Of a stretch of 11,691 bases of DNA, positions 1 through 6,273 are shown in pieces. Every line of letters begins with the position of its first letter. The first letter of the stretch is position 1. The DNA lies in contig JAZOBA010000040.1 of the NCBI GenBank assembly GCA_045595705.1, positions 1-11,691 of the forward strand, given 5' to 3'. The notes under the pieces were generated by a model. The model was not told where the DNA came from and did no database searches. It was given only the letters and a program-made list of their open reading frames with translations. The translations under genes and the position numbers were made by a program. This DNA is from JAJPXI01 sp045595705 (GTDB lineage Bacteria; Bacillota; Clostridia; Oscillospirales; Oscillospiraceae).

Positions 1-68
1 ACCGGCTCGTGCTGCCAGATCAGATCGGCAAAGCGCGCCTCAATGGCGCCCAGTTTCAAATCATCCAT
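1..68 (-). CDS. BlaI/MecI/CopY-family transcriptional repressor, N-terminus only (runs off the window)
   Basis: Only the first 22 codons are in the window. The start codon at 66-68 follows a GGAGG Shine-Dalgarno (76-80) at 7 nt spacing. The peptide begins MDDLKLGAIEARFADLIW, which matches the opening of clostridial BlaI/MecI/CopY winged-helix repressors (pattern LGxIExRFADxIW), the first helix of the DNA-binding domain. Members of this family dimerise on dyad operators and are often inactivated by a BlaR1/MecR1-type sensor protease encoded next door; such a partner would lie outside the window. Two 7-bp-arm palindromes cover the promoter and early leader, consistent with self-repression. The family assignment rests on a short stretch plus the operators, so it is probable rather than certain. 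Confidence 0.72.
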   Translation of the reverse strand, partial: MDDLKLGAIEARFADLIWQHEP

Positions 69-84
69 GCTTGGCCCTCCTTTT

Positions 85-103
85 GGTTTACTTCTTGTAA
101 ACC
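85..103. promoter_or_regulatory. Palindromic operator O2 (BlaI-type), in the early leader
   Basis: GGTTTAC-TTCTT-GTAAACC is a second perfect 7-bp inverted repeat, sharing the GTTTAC/GTAAAC half-sites with O1 but with a 5-bp centre. It lies between the predicted transcription start and the ribosome binding site. Centre-to-centre distance to O1 is about 27 bp. Confidence 0.6.
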
Positions 104-111
104 TCACTTTG

Positions 112-140
112 AGTTTACAGCATGTAAACCAATTTGTCAA
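112..140 (-). promoter_or_regulatory. Sigma-A promoter of the BlaI-type gene
   Basis: Read on the minus strand: TTGACA (135-140), a 17-bp spacer and TAAACT (112-117). The perfect -35 and correct spacing make this a strong candidate. The -10 and most of the spacer lie inside the palindrome at 113-129, so a bound repressor would block RNA polymerase. Confidence 0.75.
113..129. promoter_or_regulatory. Palindromic operator O1 (BlaI-type), overlapping spacer and -10
   Basis: GTTTACA-GCA-TGTAAAC is a perfect 7-bp inverted repeat with a 3-bp centre. The TACA...TGTA core is the type bound by BlaI/MecI repressors. It sits within the promoter of the BlaI-like gene. Confidence 0.7.
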
Positions 141-172
141 GGAAAAAACGGGCGCAAATATTTGCGTCCGTT
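141..172 (-). terminator. Rho-independent terminator of the deacetylase gene
   Basis: A 12-bp-arm hairpin (148-159 with 160-171, one A.C mismatch on the minus strand) directly follows the deacetylase stop and is followed on the minus strand by six T (143-148). It separates the deacetylase unit from the BlaI-like promoter. Confidence 0.65.
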
Positions 173-916
173 TCAAGGATATGCATCATTATAGACTTCT
201 CCCGGTTTCAGCTCGATCCCCCGGGCGGCAAAAAGCTGCTCCACCGTCACAAACAGATACCCCTGCCTGTGCAGTTCATCCACCACACGCAGGGCGGCCT
301 CCACGCTGGCGGGATAAATGTCGTGCATCAGAACAATGGCACCGTCCCGGGCCTCGGAGACAATGTGGGCCGTCTCCCGGTCGGCATTTTTGTCCCCCCA
401 GTCCTTGGGATCGATGGACCATAAAATAATGGGACATTCCGCCTTGTTCTGCACCCCCTGATCGTACAGGCCGTAGGGCGGACGCAGAAGAAAATCGTTG
501 TGCCCCAGAATATTTTTCAGCATCTGCCGGGTTTTGTCCACCTGCGCGTCAAAGTCGGCCCGGTTCAGGCCGGTCAGGGTCACATGGTCGTAGGTGTGGA
601 TGCCGATCTGGTGCCCCTCGGCCTCCATACGGCGCACAAGGTCCTCCTGCCCCACGATCTGCTCCCCAATGAGAAAAAAGGTGGCCGGCGCACCCCGTTG
701 GGCCAGTCCGTCCAGCAGTTTGCCGGTGGTATCCCGGCGGGGACCGTCATCAAAGGTCAGGGCGATCAGTTTGACCGGCTGCTCCACATCAGCGGCGGCA
801 TCGGCACGTACCGCCTGTCTGCTCTCCCGCGTAAGGGCAGCAAACAGACAGCATCCCAGTAAAAAAACCGCGAGGACGGGCAACGCCATCCTCGCAGCAA
901 AAAAATCCTTTTTCAT
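173..916 (-). CDS. Polysaccharide deacetylase (NodB homology domain, CE4), membrane-anchored
   Basis: A 247-residue protein predicted to remove N-acetyl groups from an extracellular glycan such as peptidoglycan or an exopolysaccharide. Residues 10-29 form a single hydrophobic segment, a signal anchor; an LLGC stretch sits in its middle, too early for a convincing lipobox. The NodB motifs appear in order: TFDDGP (54-59, catalytic and metal-binding Asp pair), HTYDH (107-111, metal His pair), RPPYG (135-139), DPKDW (159-163) and LMHD (196-199, catalytic His). The set is complete, so the enzyme should be active. I chose ATG 914-916 because AAAGGCGG lies 7 nt upstream; an in-frame ATG at 935-937 adds seven Gly-rich residues and has a poor ribosome site. 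It lies 70 nt behind the DUF2461 gene without a clear terminator between, so the two may be co-transcribed. The exact substrate is unknown. Confidence 0.9.
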   Translation of the reverse strand: MKKDFFAARMALPVLAVFLLGCCLFAALTRESRQAVRADAAADVEQPVKLIALTFDDGPRRDTTGKLLDGLAQRGAPATFFLIGEQIVGQEDLVRRMEAEGHQIGIHTYDHVTLTGLNRADFDAQVDKTRQMLKNILGHNDFLLRPPYGLYDQGVQNKAECPIILWSIDPKDWGDKNADRETAHIVSEARDGAIVLMHDIYPASVEAALRVVDELHRQGYLFVTVEQLFAARGIELKPGEVYNDAYP

Positions 917-986
917 GCCACCGCCGCCTTTCATCAAGGACAGTATGTGTCGGCTGCACGGGAATTTTCATTGAAAAATTTTCTTA

Positions 987-1667
987 TCAATCGACATAAC
1001 GCGGGTCCGGGTCGCCGGGCACAGTGGCCAGATACTCGTAAAAGGGCATCAGGAATTTCCAACCCTCATAAATGCGGTCGGCCAGAGCACGGTCGTACAG
1101 CACGGCGCTGTTGGCCTCCGAGTGGACCAGGGCGTAGTGCTTTTTGTTGTACCAAGGAGCCAGTATGGGACTGGATGGGGTCCTCTTTTTGGAGTATTCC
1201 TCCCCTTCCAGAACAAATTCGCTCTGACTGTTCAGCAGCTCGGTCAGCTTCTCCATGGGCGCGGGGTCCCGGTCCATGCGAGCGCGCAGTTTGTAGGCGG
1301 TGGATGCCTGTGAGCACCACACACCCATGCCGTAGGTCCAGCCGTCGGGACCCAGTTCAAAAAAGAAATTGGGGGTGTCCATCCAGCCGTCCACCGGACC
1401 CTGCAGGGCTAGCCACAGATGGTCCTTATAGGGGCCGCGGCCGTGGAGCCGGCGGGCATCCCGGTAAATGCGGGTCACTTTGCTGACAAAGGTGTGCTTG
1501 GGATACTCCTCGCTCATACGCTGATACAGCTCGGCATTGAGCGCCTTCATGGGCTCGTAAAAGGAGTCAATATAGTCCTGCTTGTGTTCCATGAACCATG
1601 TGCGGTCATTGTTGAAGCGGATGCCCCACATGAAATCAATTGTGGTGTCGGAAAAACCTTGAAACAT
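987..1667 (-). CDS. DUF2461 family protein (TIGR02453)
   Basis: A 226-residue cytoplasmic-looking protein without signal peptide or membrane segment. It matches the DUF2461 family along its full usual length: an N-terminal FNNDRTWF stretch (18-25, family pattern NNxxxWF), a central RIYRDARR...PYKDHLW block (66-85, family pattern RxxRDxRFxxxKxPYKxH), then aromatic-rich sequence containing MGVW. The biochemical function of the family is unknown to me, so none is assigned. The start is set by GAGGTGA just upstream of ATG 1665-1667. A sigma-A-like promoter (1688-1716) lies immediately upstream, so it heads a unit that may extend into the deacetylase. The family is widespread in bacteria and often stands alone, so the neighbour relation is weak functional evidence. 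Confidence 0.88.
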   Translation of the reverse strand: MFQGFSDTTIDFMWGIRFNNDRTWFMEHKQDYIDSFYEPMKALNAELYQRMSEEYPKHTFVSKVTRIYRDARRLHGRGPYKDHLWLALQGPVDGWMDTPNFFFELGPDGWTYGMGVWCSQASTAYKLRARMDRDPAPMEKLTELLNSQSEFVLEGEEYSKKRTPSSPILAPWYNKKHYALVHSEANSAVLYDRALADRIYEGWKFLMPFYEYLATVPGDPDPRYVD

Positions 1668-1687
1668 ACCTGTTCACCTCACTGCCT

Positions 1688-1716
1688 ATTGTACCACAAA
1701 AATTACCGCCTTACAA
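1688..1716 (-). promoter_or_regulatory. Sigma-A promoter of the DUF2461 gene
   Basis: Minus-strand TTGTAA (1711-1716), 17-bp spacer and TACAAT (1688-1693), placing the start about 15 nt upstream of the ATG with a short leader carrying the GAGGTGA ribosome site. Confidence 0.6.
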
Positions 1717-1753
1717 ACCCGAAAAAGATTCCTGAACTCATACCCGGCCATAC

Positions 1754-1788
1754 AAAAACCCGGTCGGCACCGGAAAGGGTGCCGACCG
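1754..1788 (-). terminator. Rho-independent terminator of the Ig-like surface protein gene
   Basis: Perfect 11-bp GC-rich stem: CGGTCGGCACC (1761-1771) pairs with 1778-1788 around a 6-nt loop. On the minus strand it is followed by GG and a T5 run (1754-1758), and it lies 13 nt after the stop codon. Confidence 0.88.
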
Positions 1789-1801
1789 AGGTGTGGAATG
1801 G

Positions 1802-3349
1802 TTACTTGTTCTTTTTCTTCTTTCTCTTCGCGGAAGAAATCACAATAATAATGACCAGCACAACGGCAATGGCAAGCACAAGGGTGAAGGGGCTGGAAAC
1901 GGTCACCTCATATTCGGAGGTAAATCCGTCTCCGGAGGTGGCGGTCACGGTCACCTTTCCGGCCTTCAGCGCGTGCAGAACACCGTTTTCGTCAATGGTG
2001 GCAACCTCCGGGTCGCTGACGCTCCAGGTGATTTCGGGATAGGTCGCGTTGGCAGGGAATACTTCAGCCGAGAAGGCAACGGTATCATCCTTGGACAGGT
2101 TTTCTTCGGTGCTTGCCGTAAGGACAATGTTCTCGACCTTGACGGGAAGGATCTCGACCACAAAGGTAGCGGAAACGTCCTTCTGGGTGCCCGTGACGGT
2201 CACGGTTCCAACACCGTTGGCTGTCAGCAGACCGTCGGGCGAAACGCTGGCAACCTCAGCATTGTCAACACTCCAGGTGATGTCCTGAACGGTTGTATCG
2301 GCCGGAGTGAATGCTCCGGTCAGAGACATAGTGCCGCCCAGCAGAACCGACGGCGCACCCTGAATTTCAAGGGACTGGGCCTTGATCTCGCTGACGCGCA
2401 CCACAACCGAATCGCTGATGCCGTTTCTGGCCGTTGCGGTAATGACGGTCTGGCCGCAGCCCACTGCAGTCATGTTGCCGTTGCCGGCCACGCTGACCAC
2501 GTCAGGATTTTCCGAGGTCCATGTCAACTCGGGGTATGTAGCATCGCTGGGAGAAACCTTTGCGGCGATGTTGCGCTGATCGCCAAGGAGCACATCCAGT
2601 TCGGACTCGGCAATCTCGACCTCTTCCACATACTTTTCCTTCACAACCACAGCGACTTTGCCAAACACGCCGTTGCTTGCAGTGGCCCGAATCTCTACCT
2701 TGCCTTCCGCAAGCAGCGTGACACTGCCGGTGTCCGAAACCGAAGCAACCTGTTCGTTGCTGCTGGACCAGACAATGGTGGGGTTATCCACATTTTCCGG
2801 CGAGATCTGTGCGGTCAGGGTAAAGGTATCCCCGATGTAAAACACGTCTGCTTCGGGCAGGCCGCTGACCGTGACCTTTTCGGCCGTGATCTCTTTCACG
2901 GTAATGGTGACGGTCCCCTTTTTCTCGTTAAAGGTTTCGGCCGTAATGGTGGTTGTTCCGTACTTCTTTGCTGTAATAACACCGTTGCTCACAGATGCCA
3001 CCGAAGGATCGCTGCTGCTCCAGGAAACACGGGTGCTGCAGGCGTTTTCGGGATAAACCGTGGCAGAAATATTCACCTTTTCTCCGATACCCAAGGTCTT
3101 CTTCTCCACCTTCACGGAAACGCCGGTGGGGAAAATGTCGGTATAGGGACAGTAGCCGGACACATGCAGGTGCGCGGGAGATCCCCCGCAATGGTAGTGA
3201 TAACTGCCCAATCCGCTTTTGTTTTTATTGTCTTTGTGGCCTCCACTGCCATCCGTACGTCCCGAATGAGCAAATGCCGTGGTGGCCAAAGCCATAACCA
3301 GCAGCGCTGCCAGCAAAGCAGCAAAAATTCGCTTCATTATGTTCTTCAT
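1802..3349 (-). CDS. YHYH-motif surface protein with five bacterial Ig-like (Big_2) domains and C-terminal membrane anchor
   Basis: A 515-residue secreted protein. Residues 1-27 are a signal peptide with likely cleavage after TAFA. Residues 28-70 hold a His/Cys/Gly-rich module (GSYHYHCGG, then AHLH and CPY) resembling the YHYH domain found at the start of clostridial surface proteins, possibly metal-binding. Five Big_2-type repeats follow at about 76-153, 154-238, 239-321, 322-402 and 403-486, each with the WSSSDPxVAsVs-G-vta--G-tt-ItAt signature. Residues 487-506 are a membrane helix followed by a Lys/Arg tail. There is no LPXTG, so it is membrane-anchored rather than sortase-linked. A likely role is adhesion or a spacer in the envelope; this is inferred. 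Its leader is unusually long and structured, and its promoter appears to share a Rex-like site with rex. The long open frame on the opposite strand is a shadow. Confidence 0.88.
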   Translation of the reverse strand: MKNIMKRIFAALLAALLVMALATTAFAHSGRTDGSGGHKDNKNKSGLGSYHYHCGGSPAHLHVSGYCPYTDIFPTGVSVKVEKKTLGIGEKVNISATVYPENACSTRVSWSSSDPSVASVSNGVITAKKYGTTTITAETFNEKKGTVTITVKEITAEKVTVSGLPEADVFYIGDTFTLTAQISPENVDNPTIVWSSSNEQVASVSDTGSVTLLAEGKVEIRATASNGVFGKVAVVVKEKYVEEVEIAESELDVLLGDQRNIAAKVSPSDATYPELTWTSENPDVVSVAGNGNMTAVGCGQTVITATARNGISDSVVVRVSEIKAQSLEIQGAPSVLLGGTMSLTGAFTPADTTVQDITWSVDNAEVASVSPDGLLTANGVGTVTVTGTQKDVSATFVVEILPVKVENIVLTASTEENLSKDDTVAFSAEVFPANATYPEITWSVSDPEVATIDENGVLHALKAGKVTVTATSGDGFTSEYEVTVSSPFTLVLAIAVVLVIIIVISSAKRKKKKNK

Positions 3350-3351
3350 GC

Positions 3352-3476
3352 TTCCACCGGATAAAAACCTCTCAAACGGAGCGGTTTTTTATCCTTTTTC
3401 CTTCCAATGATCGTGGTATGGCCGCAGACCGTTTCTTCCCGGCCCTGCGGCAAATCGTCCTTTGGTATCTTACCAT
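3352..3476 (-). other. Structured 5' leader of the Ig-like gene, with two hairpins and a possible short basic ORF
   Basis: On the minus strand the leader holds hairpin A, GCCGCAG (3445-3451) with CTGCGGC (3421-3427) extended by an inner 4-bp helix around GGAAGAAA. It also holds hairpin B (about 3359-3394), in which a GGATAAAAAACC arm pairs with a GGTTTTTATCC arm and encloses CTC/GAG. Hairpin B ends a few nucleotides before the weak GGTGGA ribosome site. TGGTA/TACCA elements on both sides of hairpin A allow alternative pairing. A 34-codon ORF (3372-3476) starts 5 nt after AGGA and encodes a peptide with 12 Arg/Lys residues; it may be chance. I do not recognise a known riboswitch class. Confidence 0.4.
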
Positions 3477-3522
3477 GCAATTCCTGTTTTGTTAAGTGCT
3501 TTCTTTTATTTTTAGAGGCATC

Positions 3523-3550
3523 CATATATATCCAGAGAAAAGATTGTTAA
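3523..3550 (-). promoter_or_regulatory. Probable promoter of the Ig-like gene, divergent from rex
   Basis: Minus-strand TTAACA (3545-3550), 16-bp spacer and TATATG (3523-3528) within a TATATATA stretch. The -35 lies inside the Rex-like site at 3544-3562. It would give a leader of roughly 165 nt. The elements are imperfect, so this is tentative. Confidence 0.35.
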
Positions 3551-3562
3551 AAAGTTTGACAA
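3544..3562. promoter_or_regulatory. Candidate Rex operator (ROP box)
   Basis: TTGTTAAAAAGTTTGACAA is an imperfect dyad resembling the Rex consensus TTGTTAAnnnnTTAACAA. The left half-site is perfect and the right half is TTTGACAA with one extra base. It overlaps the -35 of the rex promoter and the putative -35 of the divergent Ig-like gene, the position expected for NAD(H)-responsive autorepression. Confidence 0.55.
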
Positions 3563-3584
3563 GTCCTGCATGATACAGTAAACT
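3556..3584 (+). promoter_or_regulatory. Sigma-A promoter of the rex-SLH operon
   Basis: TTGACA (3556-3561), 17-bp spacer and TAAACT (3579-3584). The perfect -35 is part of the right half of the candidate Rex operator. The predicted leader is about 48 nt. Confidence 0.75.
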
Positions 3585-3638
3585 AAAAACAGAAGATTCG
3601 ATCCTTTTCGAGGATTGTACCAAAGGATAGACAACGAT

Positions 3639-4268
3639 ATGAAAAAGAACCACATTTCCCCCGCCGTGATCCGTCGCCTGCCCCGGTATTACCGCCGTCT
3701 GACCGACATGCAGCAGGCCGGAATCGAGCGCATTTCCTCCCGTTCTCTGGGTGAATCCCTCGATCTGACCGCCTCCCAGATCCGTCAGGATCTGTCCTGC
3801 TTCGGCGGGTTCGGTCAGCAGGGTTACGGTTACAACGTGGAAAGTCTGCGCGCCGAAATTGCTCAGATCCTCGGTCTGGACCGAGGCCACACCGCCGTCA
3901 TTATGGGAGCCGGTAAACTGGGTCAGGCCCTGATGGAAAGCTTTCACTTCACCCTGAACGGTTTCCGTCTGCTGGCCGCCTTTGACGTGGACCCCAACCT
4001 GGTGGGCACCACCATTGCCGACATCCCGGTCCTGCACAACGATCAGCTGGAGCAGTTTGCCGCCGAGCATCCCATCAGCATCGGCGTGCTGACCGTCCCC
4101 AAAGCGGCGGCTGTCGAAACCGCCGACCGTCTGGTCAATCTGGGCGTGCGGGGCATCTGGAATTTTACCACCCAGAAGCTGTCCATCTCCGACCCCTCCG
4201 TCAAGGTGGAAAAAATTCATTTCGGCGACAGCCTTCTGACACTGAGTTACATGATTTCTGAGGAGTGA
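3639..4268 (+). CDS. rex: Redox-sensing transcriptional repressor Rex
   Basis: A 209-residue repressor that binds operators when NADH/NAD+ is low and releases DNA on binding NADH; in anaerobes it controls fermentation, hydrogenase and NADH-recycling genes. Residues 1-75 are the winged-helix DNA-binding domain, with the family signatures PAVIRRLPRYYRRL and SQIRQDLSCFGGFGQQGYGY. A Rossmann fold follows, with GAGKLG (90-95, GxGxxG) and FDVD (115-118) ending the second strand, where an acidic residue selects NAD(H). The C-terminal segment WNFTTQKL...GDSLLTLSYMI corresponds to the domain-swapped dimer helix. Length is normal for the family. I chose ATG 3639, preceded by AAAGGA; an upstream TTG in frame at 3615 would add eight residues and is less likely. 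The stop is 3 nt before the SLH gene, whose GAGGAG ribosome site lies within the end of rex. Confidence 0.95.
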   Translation: MKKNHISPAVIRRLPRYYRRLTDMQQAGIERISSRSLGESLDLTASQIRQDLSCFGGFGQQGYGYNVESLRAEIAQILGLDRGHTAVIMGAGKLGQALMESFHFTLNGFRLLAAFDVDPNLVGTTIADIPVLHNDQLEQFAAEHPISIGVLTVPKAAAVETADRLVNLGVRGIWNFTTQKLSISDPSVKVEKIHFGDSLLTLSYMISEE

Positions 4269-4271
4269 CCT

Positions 4272-5372
4272 ATGCGTAACAGAATTATTGCCGCGGTCCT
4301 TCTGGCCGCTCTTCTGGTCGCCGGGTTGGGTGCCGCGCTGGCCGTCCCGGGTACTGCCGAAGATCCCTTTATCACCCTGAGCTATCTGACCGGAACCTTT
4401 ATCCCCGAAATGGAAAGCGTCATACAGGAGAAGGTCCAAAACAGCACCGCACAAATTGAAAAAGACGCTCTGGACCGACTGGCCGAACTGACGGGCAATT
4501 ACATGAATCAGACTCCCAGCGAAGAGAAACTGTATTCCGACGGATTTTTGTACCTGCCCCTGTCCCGGAATGACTCGGTGACCCTGCCCTCGGGGTCCAG
4601 TCTGCAGTTTCATGCCGGGCGGGTGGCGCTGAGCTTCACTTCCGGCTGTCTGATTGACGTCACCCAAGGGACCACTGTGGATGCCGCCGGCACCCTGACT
4701 GCCGGTCACCATTATATCGCCGCCGAGAACACCTCCTGCACCGTGACCGCCCTGTCCGATGCGGCCTATCTGTCGGTTTGCGGCAACTATGATACCGTAC
4801 TGAACGGCGTCACCTACACCCCCTTTATCGACATTGTCTCCACCTCCTGGTATGCCGATGCCGTACTGTACGCCTACCAGAACGGTCTGGTCAACGGTAT
4901 GACCGAAATCACCTTTGAACCCTCCACCACGGTAAACCGCGCCATGCTGGCCACCCTGCTCTTCCGTATGGCAGGGGTGGAGGAAACCCCCGCCGATGCC
5001 GGCTACACCGACATCCCCCCCGGAAAATGGTACTCCGACGCTGTCAACTGGGCCAATGCCGCCGGCATTGTCAACGGATATCCCGACGGTACCTTCCAGC
5101 CCTCCGGCACCCTGACCCGTGAACAGCTGGCCGTCATTCTGTACCGCTACACGGCAAACTATCTTTGCCTGACTACCCCTCTGGACGGGGACCTGTCTCA
5201 GTTCCCCGACGCCGACAAGGCCCACGGCTACGCTGCCGACGGCCTTTCCTGGGCAGTGGGTATCGGCCTGATTAAGGGCCGCGACACCGGCCTGCTGGAC
5301 CCCCTCGGCAACGCCACCCGCGCCGAAATTGCCACCGTACTGCAGCGCTACAACACCATGTTCTCCGATTAA
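4272..5372 (+). CDS. S-layer homology (SLH) domain protein, secreted
   Basis: A 366-residue exported protein. Residues 1-24 form a signal peptide (AALA cleavage region). The stretch 31-180 begins DPFITLSYLTGTF, a sequence I associate with the N-terminus of clostridial SLH proteins, then continues through a predicted short helical segment into a beta-rich domain with no recognised catalytic motif. Three SLH repeats close the protein at about 185-237, 245-297 and 311-361, with FxDI...WYaDAV...GLVnG...F.P...vnRAmlAtlL-type signatures. SLH triplets bind pyruvylated secondary cell-wall polysaccharide, so it is probably held non-covalently on the wall. It starts 3 nt after rex with a strong GAGGAG site and has a terminator just after, so rex and this gene form a two-gene operon. 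Coupling of a redox repressor to a surface protein is unusual. No enzymatic role can be assigned. Confidence 0.9.
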   Translation: MRNRIIAAVLLAALLVAGLGAALAVPGTAEDPFITLSYLTGTFIPEMESVIQEKVQNSTAQIEKDALDRLAELTGNYMNQTPSEEKLYSDGFLYLPLSRNDSVTLPSGSSLQFHAGRVALSFTSGCLIDVTQGTTVDAAGTLTAGHHYIAAENTSCTVTALSDAAYLSVCGNYDTVLNGVTYTPFIDIVSTSWYADAVLYAYQNGLVNGMTEITFEPSTTVNRAMLATLLFRMAGVEETPADAGYTDIPPGKWYSDAVNWANAAGIVNGYPDGTFQPSGTLTREQLAVILYRYTANYLCLTTPLDGDLSQFPDADKAHGYAADGLSWAVGIGLIKGRDTGLLDPLGNATRAEIATVLQRYNTMFSD

Positions 5373-5374
5373 AC

Positions 5375-5411
5375 AAAAAAGCTGTCACAGATGAAACTGT
5401 GGCAGCTTTTT
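5375..5411 (+). terminator. Rho-independent terminator of the rex-SLH operon
   Basis: GCTGTCACAG (5381-5390) pairs with CTGTGGCAGC (5397-5406, one G.U), extended by A/T pairs, around an ATGAAA loop, followed by T5. It lies immediately after the SLH stop codon. Confidence 0.9.
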
Positions 5412-5414
5412 CGC

Positions 5415-5441
5415 ACATTCGCCCTCCCGCCGCATAAGATA
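5415..5441 (+). promoter_or_regulatory. Sigma-K-like promoter upstream of the cysteine-rich peptide
   Basis: AC (5415-5416), 16 bp, then CATAAGATA (5433-5441), preceded by G. This fits the B. subtilis sigma-K pattern AC-(16-17)-gCATAnnnTA, about 50 nt before the start codon. No convincing sigma-A promoter is visible here. Sporulation in this organism is not shown by the window. Confidence 0.3.
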
Positions 5442-5492
5442 CGGTGAGAAGGCCAATGAGCCCTCTCCAATCTAACCGGGAGGTACTCTTTT

Positions 5493-5642
5493 ATGGGATG
5501 CAATAATGGTTGGGGCGGCAGCTGCCTGTGGATTCTGATCATCATCGTTCTGTTCTTCTGCTGCGGCAACGGCTGCGGCAACAACGGCGTCTGGACCGCC
5601 AACAACTGCGGCAACGGCTGCGGTAACAACTGCGGCTGCTAA
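5493..5642 (+). CDS. 49-residue cysteine/glycine-rich membrane peptide
   Basis: A small protein too short for routine gene finders. Start ATG 5493 has a GGGAGG site (5478-5483) at 9 nt spacing, and a strong terminator follows the stop, so it is a free-standing gene. Residues 8-10 are GGS; 11-24 are one hydrophobic helix (CLWILIIIVLFFCC); the rest is repeats of CGN and GCGNN ending CGC, giving nine Cys in total. The layout (short Gly/Asn-rich head, one membrane helix with Cys at its end) recalls the YjcZ-like small sporulation membrane proteins and the high-Cys clostridial peptides that are usually annotated as hypothetical. A structural role in spore coat or membrane, with disulfide cross-linking, is a plausible inference. 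Function unknown. Confidence 0.75.
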   Translation: MGCNNGWGGSCLWILIIIVLFFCCGNGCGNNGVWTANNCGNGCGNNCGC

Positions 5643-5657
5643 GCGAACAACTATCAA

Positions 5658-5689
5658 CCGGCCCTCGGAGCATTCCGAGGGCCGGTTTT
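5658..5689 (+). terminator. Rho-independent terminator after the cysteine-rich peptide
   Basis: Perfect 12-bp stem CCGGCCCTCGGA (5658-5669) / TCCGAGGGCCGG (5674-5685), loop GCAT, then T4. It stands between two convergent genes. On the other strand it is followed only by TTGATAG, but it may also help end the ABC operon, whose last stop is at 5692. Confidence 0.88.
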
Positions 5690-5691
5690 CG

Positions 5692-6273
5692 TTACACAAT
5701 CTTCAGCGGTGGACCGTCCATACGCAGAACACAGTCGGCATGATCCAGCACATATTCTTCGTGGCTTGCCAGAAGCACCGGCACGCCCAAGGCCCGGATG
5801 CGCCGCAGGATGCGCTCGGCGCGCTCCCGGTCCACACCGGCAAAGGGTTCGTCCAGCAGATACAGGGTCCCTTGCAGCGACAAGGCCCGGGCAAGGGCCA
5901 GTCTTCGCTGCATTCCGCCGGAAAGCTGATCGGGTCGGTTATCCCCCTCCCCCTCCAGTTCCACAAAGGCCAGCCATGTCTCGGCCTGACAGCGCCGGGA
6001 ACGGGGCAGCACATCGGAAATCTGCTCCCGGACCGAGCGCCACGGCAGCAGGCGGTTTTCCTGAAACAGGATGACTGTGTTTTGCGCATCGATCCCTTCC
6101 ACGCTGCCGCTGTCCGGCTTTTGCAGTCCGGCCAGCACACACAGCAAGGTGGTCTTGCCGCAGCCGGAGGGTCCGGACAGAACCGTAATGCCACACTTGG
6201 GCAGATCCAGTTCCAATCGGTCCAAAACCACTTTGTCGGCAAAGGACACGCTCAAATCACGGATTTTGACCAT
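5692..6273 (-). CDS. ABC transporter ATP-binding protein, NitT/TauT type
   Basis: A 193-residue nucleotide-binding subunit that powers import through the adjacent permease. All motifs are present: Walker A GPSGCGKTT (34-42), Q-loop in LFQENRLLPWRSV (Q71), signature LSGGMQRR (117-124), Walker B LYLLDEP (137-143) and H-loop ASHE (H171). The ENRLLPW sequence after the Q-loop is typical of nitrate/sulfonate/taurine ATPases (SsuB/TauB/NrtD). At 193 residues it is shorter than the usual 240-260, ending shortly after the H-loop, but the catalytic core is complete. Its start overlaps the end of the permease gene by 17 nt, implying translational coupling. It is the last gene of the four-gene operon. 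Confidence 0.93.
   Translation of the reverse strand: MVKIRDLSVSFADKVVLDRLELDLPKCGITVLSGPSGCGKTTLLCVLAGLQKPDSGSVEGIDAQNTVILFQENRLLPWRSVREQISDVLPRSRRCQAETWLAFVELEGEGDNRPDQLSGGMQRRLALARALSLQGTLYLLDEPFAGVDRERAERILRRIRALGVPVLLASHEEYVLDHADCVLRMDGPPLKIV

Noticed and set aside
1793..3364. 523-codon plus-strand open frame opposite the Ig-like gene
   Set aside because: The minus strand has a signal peptide, five Ig-like domains, a membrane anchor and a terminator; the opposite frame has no recognisable domain.
3372..3476. 34-codon basic ORF as a firm gene
   Set aside because: It has an AGGA site, but composition is dominated by AGG/AGA/AAA codons from a structured leader; kept only as part of the leader observation.
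3492..5225. 577-codon minus-strand open frame opposite rex and the SLH gene
   Set aside because: Gly/Gln/His-rich shadow translation; it spans the rex promoter and both sense genes, which have clear families.
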